Below are positions 35,748 through 43,730 of a DNA stretch of 64,000 nucleotides, piece by piece. This stretch comes from Pseudomonadota bacterium. Its GTDB lineage: Bacteria; Pseudomonadota; Gammaproteobacteria; Steroidobacterales; Steroidobacteraceae. Under the pieces are notes generated by a model. That model did not search any database. It was not told where the DNA came from and saw only the letters and a program-made list of their open reading frames with translations. The translations under genes and the position numbers were made by a program. The DNA lies in contig JANXWS010000017.1 in the NCBI GenBank assembly GCA_025351005.1, forward strand, positions 56,906 to 120,905, read 5' to 3'. Positions within the stretch are counted from its first letter, which is position 1. Each line of letters begins with the position of its first letter.

Positions 35748-36760
35748 AGTTCGAGGACGAGCCGGTTCCGGGCTATCCGCTGCCGATACTGCCGGGCCAC
35801 GTGTCGCCTGGCCGTTTCGAGCGCGTGCTGCGTGCGGGCGCGTTTGCGGTCACCACCGAGCTCGCGCCGCCGGATTCCGCCGATCCCGAGGAGGTCTACC
35901 GGCGCGCCCGCGTCTTCGACGGCCAGGTCGATGCGATCAACGCCACCGACGGCTCGGGAGCCAACTGTCACATGTCGAGCCTCGCCGTCTGCGCGCTGCT
36001 GACGCGCGCCGGCTACGCGCCGATCATGCAGATCTCCTGCCGCGACAAGAACCGCATCGCGATCCAGGGCGACATCCTCGGCGGCGCGGCGATGGGGGTC
36101 TGCAACATGCTGTGCCTGTCGGGGGACGGCGTGCAGGCCGGCGACCATCCGCAGGCGAAGCCCGTGTTCGATCTCGATGCGTTGTCGCTGCTGGCGATCG
36201 GCCGCAGGCTGCGGGACGAACAGCGCTTCGAGAGCGGCCGCAAGATAACGTCCGCGCCGCGCGTGTTCTTCGGTGCCGCCGAGAATCCGATGGTGCCGCC
36301 GCTCGAGCACCGCGCACTCAGGCTCGCCAAGAAGGTCGCGGCCGGGGCGCAGTTCATCCAGACGCAGTACTGCTTCGACCTCGACCGCCTGCGCGCCTTC
36401 ATGAGGAGCGTCGAGGAACTCGGGCTGCTCGACCAGGTGTTCCTGCTGATCGGAGTCGGGCCCTTCAAGACCGCGAAGGGTGCGGAGTGGATGCGCAACA
36501 ACGTGCCGGGCATGCACGTACCCGACGCGCTGATCCGCCGACTGGCCGGCGCGCAGGACCAGGCGCGCGAGGGGCGCGAGATCTGCATCGAGCTGATCCA
36601 GCAATTTCGCGAGATCACGGGCGTCCACGGCGTGCACGTGATGGCGTACCGACAGGAGGAGTCCGTCGCCGAGATCATCGACCGATCGGGCGTGCTGGCC
36701 GGACGCGTCCCCTGGTATCCGACCCGCGACACGGACTCCGCAGACAGGAAGGCATCATGA
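35744..36760 (+). CDS. metF: Methylenetetrahydrofolate reductase, MetF-like
   Basis: A 338-residue FAD-dependent TIM-barrel MTHFR. Family blocks are FAVTTELAPPDSADPEEVYR, INATDGSGANCHMSSLAVC, MQISCRDKNRIAIQGDILG, LCLSGDGVQAGDHPQAKPVF and AGAQFIQTQYCFDLDRLRAF. It interconverts methyl-THF and 5,10-methylene-THF. In this operon, after methyl transfer from betaine to THF, it would run towards methylene-THF to feed methyl carbon to oxidation or serine. The GTG at 35744 overlaps the MetV-like stop; its end overlaps the next gene by four bases (ATGA, 36757-36760). Confidence 0.9.
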   Translation: MKFEDEPVPGYPLPILPGHVSPGRFERVLRAGAFAVTTELAPPDSADPEEVYRRARVFDGQVDAINATDGSGANCHMSSLAVCALLTRAGYAPIMQISCRDKNRIAIQGDILGGAAMGVCNMLCLSGDGVQAGDHPQAKPVFDLDALSLLAIGRRLRDEQRFESGRKITSAPRVFFGAAENPMVPPLEHRALRLAKKVAAGAQFIQTQYCFDLDRLRAFMRSVEELGLLDQVFLLIGVGPFKTAKGAEWMRNNVPGMHVPDALIRRLAGAQDQAREGREICIELIQQFREITGVHGVHVMAYRQEESVAEIIDRSGVLAGRVPWYPTRDTDSADRKAS

Positions 36761-37692
36761 CCGATACCGTTCTCAGTTCCGCCAGCCGCGAGGTCGTCAT
36801 CGGCTTCAACCGGCCGTTCGTCATCATCGGCGAGCGCATCAATCCCACCGGTCGCAAGATCCTGGCCGCCGAGATGGCGGCGGGCGACTACAGCCGGGTC
36901 GAGGCGGACGCGCGCGCGCAGGTCGAGGCTGGCGCGCACATGCTCGACGTCAACGCCGGCATTCCGCTGGTCGACGAGCCGGCGATACTGGCACGCGCCG
37001 TGCAGCTCGTGCAGTCGATCACCGACCTGCCGCTGTCGATCGACTCGTCGATCGTCGCCGCCCTCGAGGCCGGCCTCGCCGTCTACAAGGGCAAGCCGCT
37101 CGTCAACTCGGTGACCGGTGAGGAGGAGCGCCTCGAGGCCGTGCTGCCGCTGATCCGGAAGTACGGGGCCGCGGTGGTCGCGATCTCGAACGACGAGACC
37201 GGCATCTCCGAGAATCCCGACGTTCGCTTTGCGGTTGCCCGCAAGATCGTCGAGCGCGCTGCCGACCACGGTATCCCGGCCTGCGACGTCGTCGTCGATC
37301 CGCTGGTGATGCCGATCGGCGCGATCAACCAGGCGGGCGTGCAGGTCATGCGCCTGGTGCACCGCCTGCGCACCGAGCTCAAGGTCAACACCACCTGCGG
37401 TGCCTCCAACATCAGCTTCGGCCTGCCGAACCGCAATGGCGTCAACGCTGCGTTCCTGACGATGGCGATCGGGTCCGGCATGACCTCGGCGATCACCAAT
37501 CCGCTGCACGTCGAGGTTATGCAGGCGGTCATGGGCGCCGACGTCATGATGGGCCACGATCCGGACTGCGTGCGCTGGATACGCAGGTTCCGCGACGTGC
37601 CGCCGGTCACCGCCACCGGGGCGGTCGGCGAAGGCGCCAGCCGCGGCCGCCGCGAGGGCGGCCACCGGCGCCGGCCGGCCCCGGCGTCCTGA
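36757..37692 (+). CDS. Methylcorrinoid:tetrahydrofolate methyltransferase
   Basis: A 311-residue pterin-binding (DHPS-like) TIM-barrel protein. Its signature includes FVIIGERINPTGRKILAAEM, AGAHMLDVNAGIP with Asp64 and Asn66, PLSIDSS, VNSVTGEEERLEAVLPLIRK and KVNTTCGASNISFGLPNR. These occur in MtgA, MtvA and AcsE-type enzymes, which move methyl from a corrinoid protein to THF. It thus closes the route amine to MttB to corrinoid protein to methyl-THF to MetF/MetV. The last 25 residues are Arg/Gly-rich and outside the fold. Confidence 0.9.
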   Translation: MTDTVLSSASREVVIGFNRPFVIIGERINPTGRKILAAEMAAGDYSRVEADARAQVEAGAHMLDVNAGIPLVDEPAILARAVQLVQSITDLPLSIDSSIVAALEAGLAVYKGKPLVNSVTGEEERLEAVLPLIRKYGAAVVAISNDETGISENPDVRFAVARKIVERAADHGIPACDVVVDPLVMPIGAINQAGVQVMRLVHRLRTELKVNTTCGASNISFGLPNRNGVNAAFLTMAIGSGMTSAITNPLHVEVMQAVMGADVMMGHDPDCVRWIRRFRDVPPVTATGAVGEGASRGRREGGHRRRPAPAS

Positions 37693-37702
37693 GCGGCAAA
37701 CC

Positions 37703-39718
37703 GTGACCGAGCCAGACGCTCTCGTGGTGTTCACGCCGTCCGGCAAGCGCGGCCGGTTCCGCATCGGCACGCCGCTGCTCTCGGCCGCGCGCACGCTGGG
37801 CGTCGACATCGACTCGGTCTGCGGCGGTCGGGCACTCTGCACGCGCTGCCAGGTGCTGGTGGCCGAAGGCGAGTTTGCGAAGCACGGCGTGCGCTCCTCG
37901 GCCGGGCACCTGTCGGCAATGTCGGCGCCGGAGCTCAGGCTCGCCAGTCGCCAGGTCCTGGCGGTCGGTCGGCGGCTCTCCTGCCAGGCGCGCGTGCAGG
38001 GCGACGTGGTCATTGACGTGCCGGCGACCAGCCAGGTGCACCGCCAGGTGGTGCGCAAGGCCGCCGAGGCGCGCGACATCGAGCTCTACCCGGTGGTCAC
38101 GCTGCATTACGTCGAGGTGCGCGAGCCCGACATGCACGACCAGGCCGGCGACCTGGTACGCCTGGAGGAGGCGCTGGCGCGCGAGTGGAACCTGCGCAAC
38201 CTGGGCTGCGACCTGCTGGTGCTGCAGGCGCTGCAGCCGGTGCTGCGCGCCGGCCGCTGGCACGTCACGGTCGCCGTCCATGACCAGTCGCGGATCATCG
38301 CCATCTGGCCCGGGCTGCACGAGCGCATCTACGGGCTCGCGGTCGACATCGGCTCGACGACGATCGCCGCGCACCTGTGTGACCTGACGACCGGCGAGGT
38401 GGTGGCATCGGCCGGCCTGATGAATCCGCAGATCCGCTTCGGCGAGGATCTGATGAGCCGCGTGTCGTACGCGATGATGAATCCCGGCGGCGCGGCGCAG
38501 ATGACGACAGCGGTACGCACCGCGATCAGCGACCTCGCGGCCGACGTGACCCGGGTCGTGGGCGTGGGTCCGGACGCGATTCTCGAAGTGACCCTGGTCG
38601 GCAACCCGATCATGCACCACCTCGTGCTCGGCCTCGACCCCGTCGAGCTCGGCGGCGCGCCGTTCGCGCTCGCCATCGACCGCGCGCTAACCGTGTGGGC
38701 CTCCGAGATCGGCCTTGCCTTGCACCCGACTGCGCGCGTCTACGTGCTGCCGTGCATCGCCGGGCACGTCGGTGCCGACTGCGCCGGCGTGATCCTCGCG
38801 GAGCGGCCCGACCTCGGCGACGAGATCACGCTGCTGGTCGACGTCGGCACCAACGCCGAGATCGTGCTCGGCAACCGCGAGCGCCTCGTGGCCTGCTCGA
38901 GCCCGACCGGTCCGGCCTTCGAGGGCGCGCAGATCAGCTGCGGGCAGCGCGCGGCGCCCGGTGCGATCGAACGCGTGCGCATCGACCGCACGACGCTGGA
39001 GCCGCGTTTCAAGGTCATCGGCTCGGAGCTCTGGTCCGACGACGCGGGCTTCGCCGCGGCCGTGCAGCAGAGCGGCGTCACGGGCGTCTGCGGCTCGGGG
39101 ATCATCGAGGTGCTGGCCGAGCTGTACCAGGCCGGCATCATCAACCAGGATGGCGTCATCGACGGCGCGTACGCGGCGCGCAGCCCGCGGGTCATCGCCA
39201 ACGGCCGCACCTTCGCCTACGTGCTCTACGAGGGCTCGCAGCGCCTGATGATCACGCAGAACGACGTGCGCGCCATCCAGCTCGCGAAGGCGGCGCTGCA
39301 CGCCGGCATCCAGCTGCTGATGGAGCGTCTCGGAGTCCCGCGCGTCGATCGCATCCGCCTCGCCGGCGCATTCGGCAGCCACATCGACGTCAAGTACGCG
39401 ATGGTGCTCGGCATGATCCCGGACTGCGAGCTCGCGCGCGTCGGCTCCGCCGGCAACGCGGCCGGCACCGGGGCGCGCATCGCGCTGCTCGACTCGCGCT
39501 CACGGGCGACCATCGAGAAGCTGGTGGCGCGCGTCGAGAAGATCGAGACGGCGATCGAGCCGCGCTTTCAGGCGCACTTCGTCGAGTCGATGGCGATCCC
39601 CCACAAGACCGCCCCGTACCCGCACCTGCGCGCCGTCGTCGACCTGCCCGAGCCCAGGGCGGCGACCCAGAGCGACGGTCGCGAGCGCCGCAACCGCCGC
39701 GCGACCGCGCGGCCGTAG
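37703..39718 (+). CDS. RamA/RACE-type corrinoid reductive activator
   Basis: A 671-residue protein. The N-terminal plant-type [2Fe-2S] ferredoxin domain has Cys40, Cys46, Cys49 (VCGGRALCTRCQV) and Cys94 (LSCQA). A linker follows, then the DUF4445/ASKHA ATPase-like domain from about residue 210 (YGLAVDIGSTTIAAHL, NPQIRFGEDLMSRVSYAM, LLVDVGTNAEIVLGN, GVTGVCGSGIIEVLAE, IRLAGAFGSHI). Such proteins use ATP and an electron to reduce inactive Co(II) corrinoid to Co(I). It is essential wherever oxygen inactivates the corrinoid, and therefore expected in an aerobe that uses this route. GTG start at 37703, 10 nt after the pterin methyltransferase. Confidence 0.92.
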   Translation: MTEPDALVVFTPSGKRGRFRIGTPLLSAARTLGVDIDSVCGGRALCTRCQVLVAEGEFAKHGVRSSAGHLSAMSAPELRLASRQVLAVGRRLSCQARVQGDVVIDVPATSQVHRQVVRKAAEARDIELYPVVTLHYVEVREPDMHDQAGDLVRLEEALAREWNLRNLGCDLLVLQALQPVLRAGRWHVTVAVHDQSRIIAIWPGLHERIYGLAVDIGSTTIAAHLCDLTTGEVVASAGLMNPQIRFGEDLMSRVSYAMMNPGGAAQMTTAVRTAISDLAADVTRVVGVGPDAILEVTLVGNPIMHHLVLGLDPVELGGAPFALAIDRALTVWASEIGLALHPTARVYVLPCIAGHVGADCAGVILAERPDLGDEITLLVDVGTNAEIVLGNRERLVACSSPTGPAFEGAQISCGQRAAPGAIERVRIDRTTLEPRFKVIGSELWSDDAGFAAAVQQSGVTGVCGSGIIEVLAELYQAGIINQDGVIDGAYAARSPRVIANGRTFAYVLYEGSQRLMITQNDVRAIQLAKAALHAGIQLLMERLGVPRVDRIRLAGAFGSHIDVKYAMVLGMIPDCELARVGSAGNAAGTGARIALLDSRSRATIEKLVARVEKIETAIEPRFQAHFVESMAIPHKTAPYPHLRAVVDLPEPRAATQSDGRERRNRRATARP

Positions 39719-39733
39719 CAGGAGCCCGTCGCC

Positions 39734-40975
39734 ATGTACGAGCAGGTGCTGCTCTGGGCGACGCCGGTGTTTCTGCTGCTGATGGCGGTCGAGTGCGCGG
39801 TCGCCCGGCTGCGCCACCGCAGCCCATACCGGCTGGCGGACGCCATCACCAGCGTCGGCTTGGGCGCGCTCTCGACCTACCTCGGCGTCTTCACGCGGCT
39901 GGTGACCATCGGCATCTACGTTTGGGTCTACCGCGAGGCCCGGGTGACGACGCTCGACGCCGGCTCGCCGTGGGTCTGGGTGACGGGGCTGCTGCTGTAC
40001 GACTTCCTCTATTACTGGAATCACCGCCTCGGTCACGAGGTCAACGTGCTGTGGGCCGCGCACGTGGTGCATCACCAGAGCGAGGAGTTCAACCTGTCGA
40101 CAGCGCTGCGCCAGACCGGCAGCGGCTTCCTGCTGTCGTGGATCTTCTACCTGCCGCTGGCGGTGCTCGGCTTCCCACCGCCGCTGTACCTTGCGCTCAG
40201 CCTGATCGACCTGCTGTACCAGTTCTGGATCCACTCCGAGCAGATCGGGAAGCTCGGGCTGTTCGACCGGATATTTGCCTCGCCGTCGAACCACCGCGTG
40301 CATCACGGCATCAACGACCTCTACGTCGACCGCAACTACGGCGGCATCCTGATCGTCTGGGACCGGCTGTTCGGCACGTTCCAGCCTGAGCTCGCGGCGC
40401 AGCCGGTCGTCTATGGCACCCGCGACCCGCTGCGCTCGTGGAACCCGCTGTGGGCCAATCTGCACACCTACGCGGGGCTGTTCGCCGACGCCTGGCGCGC
40501 GGGCTCGTGGACCGACAAGGTCGCCGTGTTCCTGCGGCGGCCGGGCTGGCGGCCCGCGGACGCGGCCGCGCGCGCTCCGAAGCCGCCGTTCCGGCTCGAC
40601 GCCTTCACCAAGTTCGCACCGCCGCTGCCGCGGGCGCTCGGAGGCTACTGCCTGTTGCAGGGATTCGTCATCATCGGCTTCGGCGCACATTTCATGTCGG
40701 TCGCGCCGGGCTGGCCCACCGGCGCCGCGCTCGCCTACCTGGCCGCGCTCGCGGCATCGTTGTGGATCATCGGCGGCCTCGCCGAGGGCCGACGGGAGTT
40801 CGTGCCGCTCGAGATGTCGCGGCTCGGCGTGCTGACCTTCACGGGGCTGCTGCTGCTGCCGGCCGGTGCGCGCCTTGCCGGCGGCGGCGGGCCGCTGCTC
40901 GTCGCGGCGTGCGCGGCGCTCGCGCTCTGGGTCTGGCGCGCGGGCCGGCCGTTGCCGCGCCCGGCGCGCGCCTGA
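39734..40975 (+). CDS. Sterol desaturase-superfamily membrane hydroxylase (alkylglycerol monooxygenase-like)
   Basis: A 413-residue membrane diiron protein. The histidine boxes are H97-RLG-H101, H110-VV-HH114 and H187-RV-HH191, with H167 between. After the core, hydrophobic segments continue to the C-terminus (residues 305-405), a layout like that of the tetrahydrobiopterin-dependent alkylglycerol monooxygenase (AGMO) and unlike short sterol desaturases. AGMO cleaves alkyl ether lipids. Function as an ether-lipid or sterol hydroxylase is a family inference. It begins 15 nt after the corrinoid activator gene and may be part of that operon; the PhyH oxygenase follows at 13 nt. Confidence 0.82.
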   Translation: MYEQVLLWATPVFLLLMAVECAVARLRHRSPYRLADAITSVGLGALSTYLGVFTRLVTIGIYVWVYREARVTTLDAGSPWVWVTGLLLYDFLYYWNHRLGHEVNVLWAAHVVHHQSEEFNLSTALRQTGSGFLLSWIFYLPLAVLGFPPPLYLALSLIDLLYQFWIHSEQIGKLGLFDRIFASPSNHRVHHGINDLYVDRNYGGILIVWDRLFGTFQPELAAQPVVYGTRDPLRSWNPLWANLHTYAGLFADAWRAGSWTDKVAVFLRRPGWRPADAAARAPKPPFRLDAFTKFAPPLPRALGGYCLLQGFVIIGFGAHFMSVAPGWPTGAALAYLAALAASLWIIGGLAEGRREFVPLEMSRLGVLTFTGLLLLPAGARLAGGGGPLLVAACAALALWVWRAGRPLPRPARA

Positions 40976-40988
40976 GGCGGGGCGCCGC

Positions 40989-41816
40989 ATGAGCGGCGCG
41001 GCGGCCGGCCTGCTCATCGGGGACGACGACGTCGCGGCGTTCCAGGCCGACGGCGCGATTTGCGTGCGCGGGCTGCTCGGCGTGGCCGAGCTCGCGCAGC
41101 TGCGTGACGGCATCGACCTGAACCTCAAGGCGCCGAGCCCGCGCGCCAAGGTGGCGAGTGCGCCCGACGACCCGGGCTGGTTCATCGAGGATTTCTGCTG
41201 CTGGGCAGAGAACCCGCACTACCGTCGCATCATATTCGAGTCGCCGCTCGCCGCCGTTGCCGCGCGCCTGACGGGCAGCCGCATGATGCGGCTCTACCAC
41301 GACCACATGCTGACCAAGGAGCCGGGCACGCGCCAGCGCACGCCGTGGCACCAGGACCAGCCTTACTACAACATCGAGGGACGCCAGACCGTCAGCTTTT
41401 GGATTCCGGTCGATCCGGTGAGCCGCTCCGCGACGCTCGAGTTCGTGGCCGGGTCGCACCGCGGCCCATGGCTGATGCCGCGCTCGTTCATGACCGCGGA
41501 GGCAAAATGGTTTCCGGACGGCAGCCTCGCCGATCTGCCCGACGTCGAGGCGAATCGCGACGCGTTCCGGATCCTCGGCTGGGGCAGCGAGCCCGGTGAC
41601 GTGATCGCGTTCCACATGCTGACCTTGCACGCGGCGGGTGGCGTCGAGGCCGGCCGACGGCGGCGCGTGTTCTCGCTGCGCCTGATTGGCGATGACGTCA
41701 GGCACGCCCCGCGCCCCTGGGCCACGTCCCCGGAGTTTCCGGGCCTCGACGCCGAGCTGCCGGCCGGTGCGCCGCTCGAGCACCCGCTGTTCCCGGTGCT
41801 GTGGCCGCCCGGCTAG
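40989..41816 (+). CDS. Phytanoyl-CoA dioxygenase (PhyH) family oxygenase
   Basis: A 275-residue Fe(II)/2-oxoglutarate dioxygenase fold. The metal ligands are His121 and Asp123 (PWHQDQPYYN) and His214 (MLTLHAAGG). An Arg in RRRRVFSLRLIGDD should bind 2-oxoglutarate. PhyH-family enzymes hydroxylate acyl-CoAs, mugineic acids, halogenate, or act on quaternary ammonium compounds such as ectoine. The substrate here is open. Start at 40989, 13 nt after the hydroxylase gene; the upstream frame is a shadow of that gene. Confidence 0.83.
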   Translation: MSGAAAGLLIGDDDVAAFQADGAICVRGLLGVAELAQLRDGIDLNLKAPSPRAKVASAPDDPGWFIEDFCCWAENPHYRRIIFESPLAAVAARLTGSRMMRLYHDHMLTKEPGTRQRTPWHQDQPYYNIEGRQTVSFWIPVDPVSRSATLEFVAGSHRGPWLMPRSFMTAEAKWFPDGSLADLPDVEANRDAFRILGWGSEPGDVIAFHMLTLHAAGGVEAGRRRRVFSLRLIGDDVRHAPRPWATSPEFPGLDAELPAGAPLEHPLFPVLWPPG

Positions 41817-42289
41817 ATCGGACGTCACGTCGCGCGGCCGAACGGGGCGTCGCTCCGGCCGGACTCGAATTCGGCGACCGGGTCGCATCACGGATGGCGC
41901 CCGGCGGTGGCGTGATTTCGGCGACCCGGGTTGCGCCGCGGCGCCAGCGACCATGTCGCGACCGCCGTCACAGCGCCGCCCCGTCGGGACCGGTAACGTC
42001 ACCCCGCGTCGCCGGTCGAGCGTGAATCCAGCGCGGCCGGGCGCAGGTACTCATGGAGGTTGACGTCCCGGAAGGGCGCAGTAGCGCCTCGACCGAGACC
42101 TGGTCCGACGATAGCGTCCATTGATTTGTATAGGAAAATCCGGATGGGGAAAATCACCCATCGGCTACGGGTTTGGCCTACTTACGAATGAGACGCATTC
42201 GCGTCATCATCTCGCCGACGACCGGGACTGCCCGGGGACTGGCGCAGGCCATGGTCGTCACGTATTTCGGTCGTCAGGGAGGTAGGTCC
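41817..42289 (+). promoter_or_regulatory. 473-nt gap with repeats upstream of the CXXCH barrel gene
   Basis: No gene is supported. In the last 160 nt there is an AT-richer patch with a direct repeat GGAAAATC at 42133-42140 and 42148-42155 (15-nt period), a small hairpin GATGGG/CCCATC (42143-42148, 42157-42162) around the second copy, and a hairpin CGAATG-AGACG-CATTCG (42185-42201). These may be regulator sites or leader structures of the gene at 42290, which has GGGAGG at 42277-42282. I see no clear -35/-10 pair. Confidence 0.4.
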
Positions 42290-43660
42290 ATGCGGTCATC
42301 GTCACGCCCGGCGTCGTTTTTCTCGTCACGGAGCACGCTGCCGGCTGGGCTGGCCGTCGTGATTCTTGCGGCTGTCTCGGCGCCGGCGTCTGCGTTGCCG
42401 AGCTTCGCGCAGCAGACCGGCTACGCCTGCGCACAGTGCCACACGATCTCGTTCGGCCCGGCGCTGACCGCTTACGGGCGCGAGTTCAAGCTGAACGGCT
42501 ACGTCTTCGGCGACGCACCGAGCCAGATGCCGCTGGCCTTGATGGTGCAGGGCGGGTATACGCGCACCGGCGCGGACGAGCCCGCGCCGCCCGCGCCGCA
42601 TTTCGCCGACAATAACAACGTCTCCGTGGACCAGGTGGGCCTGTTCGTCGCCGGACGCGTGAGCGAACACATCGGCGCCTTCGCACAGTTCACTTACGGT
42701 GGCGAGGCGCGCCACTTCCACTGGGACAACACCGACATCCGCTACGCGCGCGCCTTCACCATCGGTGACAAGGCCGTGGTCGCCGGCATCTCGCTCAACA
42801 ACAACCCGACGGTGCAGGATCTCTGGAACTCGACGCCCGCCTGGGGCTTCCCGTACATTGCTTCGGGCCTCGGGCCGACGCCGGCCGCGACCCCGCTGAT
42901 CGGCAGTCTGGCGCAGACGGTCGCCGGCGCGACCGCCTATGCGATGTTCGGCAACCGCTTCTACATCGAGGCGGGCGGCTACCGCGGCCTGCCCGATCGC
43001 TGGCTCGACAACGTCGGGCTGTACCCGGGCAACAGCCCGCACATGGTCGGCGTCAGTCCGTACCTGCGCGCGAACGTGCAGTTCGCGCCTGGCGACCACT
43101 ACTTCTCGATCGGCGCCTTCGGCCTCGACGGCCACCTGCAGCCCGATCCGACGATCACGGCCAAGGATCGCTACACCGACATCGGTTTCGATGCCAACTA
43201 CCAGTACGCCGCGGCCGGCAAGCACGCGCTTGCAGTCAACGCCGCGACGATCCGCGAGAACCGCCAGCTCGACTCGAGCTTCGCGAACGGTCTCTCCGAT
43301 TCTCCGAACAGTCATCTGAGGACCGTTCACCTGGACGCGAGCTACACCTACGACCTCACCTGGGGCGCGGCGGTCGCTGGCTTCGACACGCGCGGCGACA
43401 CCAACGTGGCCCTATACGGCTCAGGACCGGTGTCCGGCAGCGCCAACGGCTCGCCGAACAGCCAGGGGTACATCCTGCAGGCGGAGTACATCCCGTTCGG
43501 CAAGACAAAGTCCTTCGGCCGCCCGTATCTCAACGTCAGGCTCGGCCTGCAGTACACCGGCTACACGAAGTTCAACGGCGGCACGTCCAACTACGACGGC
43601 TCCGGCCGCAATGCCAGCGACAACAACACGCTGTTCGCGTTCGTGTGGGTGATCATCTAA
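42290..43660 (+). CDS. Outer-membrane beta-barrel with c-type haem motif
   Basis: A 456-residue exported protein. A signal peptide ends near APASA (residue 35); immediately after it lies PSFAQQTGYACAQCHTISFG, with the CXXCH haem c motif at Cys47, Cys50 and His51. The rest alternates aromatic strands of a porin-like barrel (FAQFTYGG, AYAMFGNRFYIEAGGYRG, LRANVQFAPGDHYFSIGAFG, LNVRLGLQYTGYTKF) and ends in FAFVWVII. One haem at the periplasmic mouth of a barrel would suit electron passage across the outer membrane or a haem-tethered channel. The role is unknown; I know related annotations only as hypothetical cytochrome-like proteins. It stands alone with GGGAGG as ribosome site. Confidence 0.75.
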   Translation: MRSSSRPASFFSSRSTLPAGLAVVILAAVSAPASALPSFAQQTGYACAQCHTISFGPALTAYGREFKLNGYVFGDAPSQMPLALMVQGGYTRTGADEPAPPAPHFADNNNVSVDQVGLFVAGRVSEHIGAFAQFTYGGEARHFHWDNTDIRYARAFTIGDKAVVAGISLNNNPTVQDLWNSTPAWGFPYIASGLGPTPAATPLIGSLAQTVAGATAYAMFGNRFYIEAGGYRGLPDRWLDNVGLYPGNSPHMVGVSPYLRANVQFAPGDHYFSIGAFGLDGHLQPDPTITAKDRYTDIGFDANYQYAAAGKHALAVNAATIRENRQLDSSFANGLSDSPNSHLRTVHLDASYTYDLTWGAAVAGFDTRGDTNVALYGSGPVSGSANGSPNSQGYILQAEYIPFGKTKSFGRPYLNVRLGLQYTGYTKFNGGTSNYDGSGRNASDNNTLFAFVWVII

Positions 43661-43730
43661 GGGGCGGACCCGCGGGCCCGCTCCTGCGGCAGCGCCGGGA
43701 CGCCGGCTGCGGGACGGCTGAGCGGTCCCG

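Noticed and set aside
39719..39733. Terminator after the corrinoid activator
   Set aside because: Only 15 nt to the next gene and no hairpin with T-run; the oxygenase genes may be in the same transcript.
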